Part shown: positions 6,113-9,300 of the stretch, in pieces
How positions within the stretch are numbered: the first letter of the stretch is position 1
Layout of the letters: each line of letters starts with the position of its first letter
From: Gallicola sp.
GTDB taxonomy: Bacteria; Bacillota; Clostridia; Tissierellales; Peptoniphilaceae
Length of the DNA stretch: 9,300 bases
Direction: 5' to 3'
NCBI GenBank assembly: GCA_012798975.1
Contig: JAAZME010000100.1
Span: forward strand, 1 to 9,300
Position numbers and translations under genes: made by a program
Notes under the pieces: generated by a model
Database searches by the model: none
Seen by the model: only the letters and a program-made list of their open reading frames with translations
What the model was told of the DNA's origin: nothing

Positions 6113-8044
6113 TTGAAAAAAGTATTAAAAAGTTTGTTGATTTATCTCGTTCCTTTAGTGATAATTGCTTATCTTTTGACTGTGTTCAACCAGAATGTAA
6201 CTGAGGTCAAAGAAGTTACTGTAGATGAGTTAGTACAAAATATCAGCAATTCGGAAGTTAAAAACCTTACTGTTCAGGGCGATAAATGGAAAGGTACATT
6301 AAAGGACGCTGAAAATACGGAATTCACTACCTATTTGCCTAGTGAATTAAAGGAATATTTTTATGCAAATTATTTAAAAGAACCCATTGAAACGGGACAG
6401 CTGAAATATACCGAGGAAGCCATACCTCAAACTCCATGGTATATTGAATTACTGCCGACTTTAATCATATTCGCAGGACTGGGCGTTTTATGGTATGTGT
6501 TTATGAGCAAGACACAGGGCAGTAATGGAAAAGTCATGAATTTCGGTAAGAGCAAGGCGAAATTAAACAAAGAAAACGGCGTAGCCGTTTCTTTTGCAGA
6601 CGTTGCCGGATTGAAAGAGGAAAAAGAAGAATTAGAAGAAATAGTTGATTTTCTTAAAAATCCTAAAAAATATATTGAAATTGGAGCTAGAATTCCGAAA
6701 GGGGTGCTGATGGTAGGTCCTCCTGGAACAGGAAAGACTTATCTATCAAGAGCCGTTGCAGGAGAGGCAAAAGTTCCGTTTTTCAGTATCTCCGGATCAG
6801 ACTTTGTAGAGATGTTTGTAGGAGTTGGAGCTTCTAGAGTTCGTGATTTATTCGAACAAGCAAAGAAGAATTCGCCATGTATCATCTTTATCGATGAGAT
6901 CGACGCTGTAGGCCGAAAAAGAGGGGCAGGTCTTGGCGGAGGCCACGACGAAAGAGAACAAACCTTAAACCAGCTTCTAGTAGAAATGGACGGTTTCGGA
7001 AAGAATGAAGGTATAATCGTTATGGCGGCTACAAACAGGCCAGATATACTGGATCCTGCAATTCTTAGACCTGGACGATTTGACCGTCAGATATTTATCG
7101 GTCTTCCAGATGTAAGAGAAAGAGAAGCCATTTTAGAAGTTCATACGAAAAACAAGAAACTAGACGAAGATGTAGAACTTAAAGACATCGCAAAAACAAC
7201 GACAGGATTTACACCTGCTGACTTAGAAAATCTTTGCAATGAGGCAGCTCTTTTAGCTGCGAGAAATAATTTAAAAACGATCCCTAAATGGATATTCGAC
7301 GAAGCGGCAATAAAAGTCGTTGCAGGACCAGAGAAGAAGTCGGCTGTTGTTATTGAAAAAGAAAGAGTATTAACAGCCTATCACGAATCTGGACATGCTA
7401 TCGTATCCAGACTTTTGCCGGATCAGGATCCTGTTCATATGATTACAATCGTACCGCGGGGCCGAGCTGGAGGATTTACGGCTTATATTCCTCAAGAAGA
7501 TCGAAGATATATGACAAGAAATGGAATGAAGCATCAGCTTGTTTCTTTATTGGGAGGCCGTGCTGCCGAGGCGGTGGTTTTAGATGATATTTCCACAGGA
7601 GCAAGCAACGATATCGAAAGAGCAACGAAGATTGCAAGAGCTATGGTTACAAAATACGGTATGAGCAAAAAGCTTGGACCGATTATGTATGGATCTGATG
7701 ATGAGGAAGTTTTTGTAGGAAAAGATTTCGGTCATATGAAGAATTATTCTGAAGAAGTAGCATCGGATATCGACAGCGAAATCCGCCATCTGATTGAACA
7801 AGCTTATCAGACAGCTTTGAAGCTTTTAGAAGACAATGTAGGACTTCTTCATAAACTTGCAAAATTACTTCTTGAAAAAGAAACGATCGATTCTAAGGAA
7901 TTTGAAACGCTTTACACAGCTTATGCCCACGGAGAGGAACCGACAGCAGAACCTCCTGAGGAGCTGGAAGAAGTAAAGAAAATAGACGAGATCATTGAAG
8001 AAACAATAGACATGGAGCAAGAGAAAGAAAGAGGCGAAGAATAA
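6113..8044 (+). CDS. ftsH: ATP-dependent zinc metalloprotease FtsH
   Basis: FtsH is a membrane-anchored AAA+ protease that forms hexamers and degrades misfolded membrane proteins and selected regulators. The 643-residue protein has a membrane segment at about 7-25, an extracytoplasmic stretch, a second membrane segment at about 112-131, then the cytoplasmic AAA domain. Walker A is GPPGTGKT (202-209), the pore loop is FVEMFVG, Walker B is IIFIDEID (257-264), and the second region of homology runs from ATNRP to RPGRFDRQ (306-326, arginine fingers R319 and R322). The zinc protease site is HESGH (H424, E425, H428) with D500 as the likely third ligand. The last 40 residues are a glutamate-rich tail. 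The TTG start is supported by a strong ribosome binding site and by [14 protein letters not shown], the expected N-terminus. The length matches the B. subtilis enzyme (637). The next gene starts at the base after the stop. Confidence 0.97.
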   Translation: MKKVLKSLLIYLVPLVIIAYLLTVFNQNVTEVKEVTVDELVQNISNSEVKNLTVQGDKWKGTLKDAENTEFTTYLPSELKEYFYANYLKEPIETGQLKYTEEAIPQTPWYIELLPTLIIFAGLGVLWYVFMSKTQGSNGKVMNFGKSKAKLNKENGVAVSFADVAGLKEEKEELEEIVDFLKNPKKYIEIGARIPKGVLMVGPPGTGKTYLSRAVAGEAKVPFFSISGSDFVEMFVGVGASRVRDLFEQAKKNSPCIIFIDEIDAVGRKRGAGLGGGHDEREQTLNQLLVEMDGFGKNEGIIVMAATNRPDILDPAILRPGRFDRQIFIGLPDVREREAILEVHTKNKKLDEDVELKDIAKTTTGFTPADLENLCNEAALLAARNNLKTIPKWIFDEAAIKVVAGPEKKSAVVIEKERVLTAYHESGHAIVSRLLPDQDPVHMITIVPRGRAGGFTAYIPQEDRRYMTRNGMKHQLVSLLGGRAAEAVVLDDISTGASNDIERATKIARAMVTKYGMSKKLGPIMYGSDDEEVFVGKDFGHMKNYSEEVASDIDSEIRHLIEQAYQTALKLLEDNVGLLHKLAKLLLEKETIDSKEFETLYTAYAHGEEPTAEPPEELEEVKKIDEIIEETIDMEQEKERGEE

Positions 8045-8521
8045 ATGGGTGGTCAAGGACAAGGTATATTTGAAATTTTATTTATTCTAGTCTTGCTGTT
8101 TGTCGGAAAACAAATGTATGACGGTTATAAAAACCGCAAGAAACTCCAAGAACCGGTTCAAGGTTTTTCGCAGAGAATTCGGATTATGATGGCGATATCA
8201 TCCGGTGCGCTTTTTGCCTTAGGTGTATTCTACTTGATTGTAGATTTTAACCTGATGGCTATCGTATATGTAGCCCTTGGAATAGCATTTATCTATCTTA
8301 CCTATGAGAAAATTCTTGTAGGCTCAAACGGTATCTACTATAACGGGAAGCTGACATTATGGTCAGACATTAAGCAGTGGGGATTTGGCGAGGATGGAAA
8401 ATTTCTTCATCTTCAGGTTATCGATAAGGGTAAGAAAGCCGCTCGAATGATTCCTGTCCGTCCAGAGGATCAAGAGTCGATCAACGCACTTATCCGACAG
8501 TATAAAAAGAGAAAAAAATAA
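8045..8521 (+). CDS. Small membrane protein of unknown function with a C-terminal soluble domain
   Basis: This 158-residue protein has three probable membrane segments, at about 9-26, 46-65 and 68-86. A cytoplasmic-type C-terminal domain follows, containing ILVGSNGIYYNGKLTLWSDIKQWGF, then LHLQVIDKGKKAARMIPVRPEDQ and a basic KRKK end. The 'GxNGIYY...LxxWsDIkxW' pattern is a PH-like module seen after membrane helices in many uncharacterised Firmicute proteins (my recollection is a DUF5673-type domain; unconfirmed). Its ATG starts at the base after the ftsH stop. Its ribosome binding site (AAAGAGGCG, about 8028-8035) is inside ftsH, so it is almost certainly cotranscribed and translationally coupled. 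A role linked to FtsH, such as adaptor or membrane quality control, is inferred from this context alone. Confidence 0.85.
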   Translation: MGGQGQGIFEILFILVLLFVGKQMYDGYKNRKKLQEPVQGFSQRIRIMMAISSGALFALGVFYLIVDFNLMAIVYVALGIAFIYLTYEKILVGSNGIYYNGKLTLWSDIKQWGFGEDGKFLHLQVIDKGKKAARMIPVRPEDQESINALIRQYKKRKK

Positions 8522-8530
8522 GTTTTATTC

Positions 8531-8565
8531 GAAATGAAGGTTATCCTAGGGAAAGCCTTCATTTC
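8531..8565 (+). terminator. Hairpin after the ftsH unit, probable terminator
   Basis: A perfect 10-bp stem (GAAATGAAGG at 8531-8540, CCTTCATTTC at 8556-8565) continues inward with a G-T and an A-T pair, one mismatch and three more pairs around a TAG loop. It is stable and lies 9 nt after the stop codon. The following tract is only moderately T-rich (TTGCTTG), so termination may be incomplete. It ends 4 bp before the glnN -35 box. Confidence 0.6.
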
Positions 8566-8569
8566 TTGC

Positions 8570-8599
8570 TTGACAGGGTAGAAATGTTCTATATATAAT
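8570..8599 (+). promoter_or_regulatory. Consensus promoter of glnN
   Basis: TTGACA (8570-8575) and TATAAT (8594-8599) are separated by 18 bp. Both hexamers are perfect, making this the best promoter in the window. Transcription should start near 8606, leaving a leader of about 72 nt before the glnN ATG. Confidence 0.85.
8579..8591 (+). repeat. Inverted repeat between the glnN -35 and -10, possible operator
   Basis: TAGAA (8579-8583) and TTCTA (8587-8591) form a perfect dyad around ATG. It lies entirely inside the promoter spacer, a classic place for a repressor site. It does not match the TGTNAN7TNACA box of Bacillus GlnR/TnrA. The arms are short, so chance cannot be excluded. Confidence 0.35.
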
Positions 8600-8624
8600 A
8601 AAAAAATAGTAGTGAATGAAAGTC

Positions 8625-8662
8625 GATTGGCTTCCTTTTGGTTGACCAATCTTTTCTTTTTT
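8625..8662 (+). promoter_or_regulatory. Terminator-like hairpin in the glnN leader, candidate attenuator
   Basis: GATTGG (8625-8630) pairs with CCAATC (8646-8651), and the right arm runs straight into the T-rich tract 8652-8662 (ten Ts and one C). The loop is 15 nt and allows a small CC/GG inner pairing. A competing helix, TTGG (8638-8641) with CCAA (8646-8649), would use part of the same right arm. Lying between the transcription start and the ribosome binding site, it could prematurely stop glnN transcription. The stem is short, so strength is uncertain. Confidence 0.4.
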
Positions 8663-8677
8663 AATTTAGGAGGTCTT

Positions 8678-9300
8678 ATGAAAGAATCTCGAATACATGA
8701 TTTCGGTATTTCAACTTTTGATAAAAAACGAATGAAAAAAAGCCTGCCTTATCCAACATATATAAAATGGAAAAATGCAGTAAGAAAAGAAGAAGCGTTA
8801 GATATACAAACAGCGGATTCGATAGCCCACGCTATGAAAGAGTGGGCTATTGAAAATGGGGCTACACATTATGCCCATTGGTTTCAGCCTCTAAATGGAA
8901 TGACTGCTAAGAAGCAGGACGCTTTTTTAGACAGAGGGAAAGATCAGGAATCGATTATACGCTTCTCAGGCAGCGAATTAATAAAGGGAGAGCCCGACGC
9001 TTCATCCTTTCCCAGCGGAGGAATGAGATCTACCTTTGAAGCGAGAGGATATACGTATTGGGATTATACTGCAAACTCCTTTATCATCGATAAAGTAATG
9101 TATATTCCTTCTATCTTCGTATCTTTTCGCGGAGAGACATTGGACAAAAAATATCCTCTTCTAAAAAGCATGGATTTTATTTCAGAACAGGGAACTAGAG
9201 TTGTAAACTTTTTTAGCGAAGAGCATATCTATCGTCTTCGCACTAAAGTAGGTCTTGAGCAGGAGTTTTTCTTAATCGATAAAGAAGTATATGAAAAACG
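8678..9300 (+). CDS. glnN: Glutamine synthetase type III (5' part, runs off the window)
   Basis: GSIII joins ammonia and glutamate at the cost of ATP to make glutamine, the entry point of nitrogen assimilation. It is a large form (about 700 residues) found in Bacteroidetes, Clostridia and cyanobacteria. The window holds 207 codons with no stop. Family segments are clear: GATHYAHWFQPLNGMTAKKQDAF (61-83), FSGSELIKGEPDASSFPSGG (96-115), MRSTFEARGYTYWDYT (116-131), DKKYPLLKSM (156-165) and VGLEQEFFLID (191-201). The latter carries the metal-binding E-Q-E (E194, E196). Many homologues have VGPEQEYFL, so Leu193 in place of Pro is a minor local variant. The start has AGGAGG at 8668-8673, a short 4-nt spacing. 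The gene has its own consensus promoter and a possible attenuator, so expression is likely tuned to nitrogen supply (inference). Confidence 0.95.
   Translation, partial: MKESRIHDFGISTFDKKRMKKSLPYPTYIKWKNAVRKEEALDIQTADSIAHAMKEWAIENGATHYAHWFQPLNGMTAKKQDAFLDRGKDQESIIRFSGSELIKGEPDASSFPSGGMRSTFEARGYTYWDYTANSFIIDKVMYIPSIFVSFRGETLDKKYPLLKSMDFISEQGTRVVNFFSEEHIYRLRTKVGLEQEFFLIDKEVYEK

Noticed and set aside
8531..8565. Hairpin as a bidirectional terminator or mobile-element end
   Set aside because: There is no T-run in the minus-strand direction, no second copy and no target duplication in the window. A terminator for the ftsH unit is the simpler reading.
8606..8677. ANTAR-protein target or GlnR-type control of glnN
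   Set aside because: Only one hairpin is visible, without a hexaloop carrying A at position 1 and G at position 4, and no TGTNAN7TNACA box occurs upstream.

Overview
The window looks like chromosomal DNA from a low-GC Firmicute, most likely a Clostridia or Tissierellia-type anaerobe. The A+T-rich codon use, strong AGGAGG-type ribosome binding sites, Bacillus-type pyruvate kinase with an extra C-terminal domain, and the rqcP-divIC-yabR-tilS-hpt-ftsH gene order all point that way. All nine complete genes and the one partial gene are on the + strand. I see no mobile element, CRISPR array, tRNA or rRNA.

Layout: pyk (33-1784), closed by a hairpin terminator; a HAD phosphatase/phosphomutase-like protein with an extra C-terminal domain that looks acetyltransferase-like (1898-2968); rqcP (3006-3248) and divIC (3252-3581), tightly packed behind it; the S1-domain gene yabR (3665-4093), with its own near-consensus promoter and a canonical terminator; tilS (4134-5486) and hpt (5483-6049), overlapping by 4 bp; ftsH (6113-8044, TTG start) with a small membrane protein gene directly abutting it (8045-8521); a hairpin; and a glutamine synthetase III gene (glnN, from 8678) that runs off the window. 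The glnN upstream region holds the most regulatory structure: a consensus promoter, a dyad in the promoter spacer, and a terminator-like hairpin in the leader.

The core is the conserved 'yabO-to-ftsH' neighbourhood known from Bacillus subtilis. It combines ribosome rescue (RqcP), divisome assembly (DivIC), an S1 RNA-binding protein, tRNA-Ile lysidine formation (TilS), purine salvage (Hpt) and membrane proteolysis (FtsH). The sporulation genes yabP, yabQ and spoIIE, which are interleaved with these genes in B. subtilis, are absent here. This fits a lineage that does not sporulate, or one in which those genes have moved.

I found no convincing novel multi-gene system. The observations most worth a second look are the HAD plus GNAT-like fusion, the layered control signals upstream of glnN, the lost sporulation genes, and the uncharacterised membrane protein fused to the ftsH transcript.
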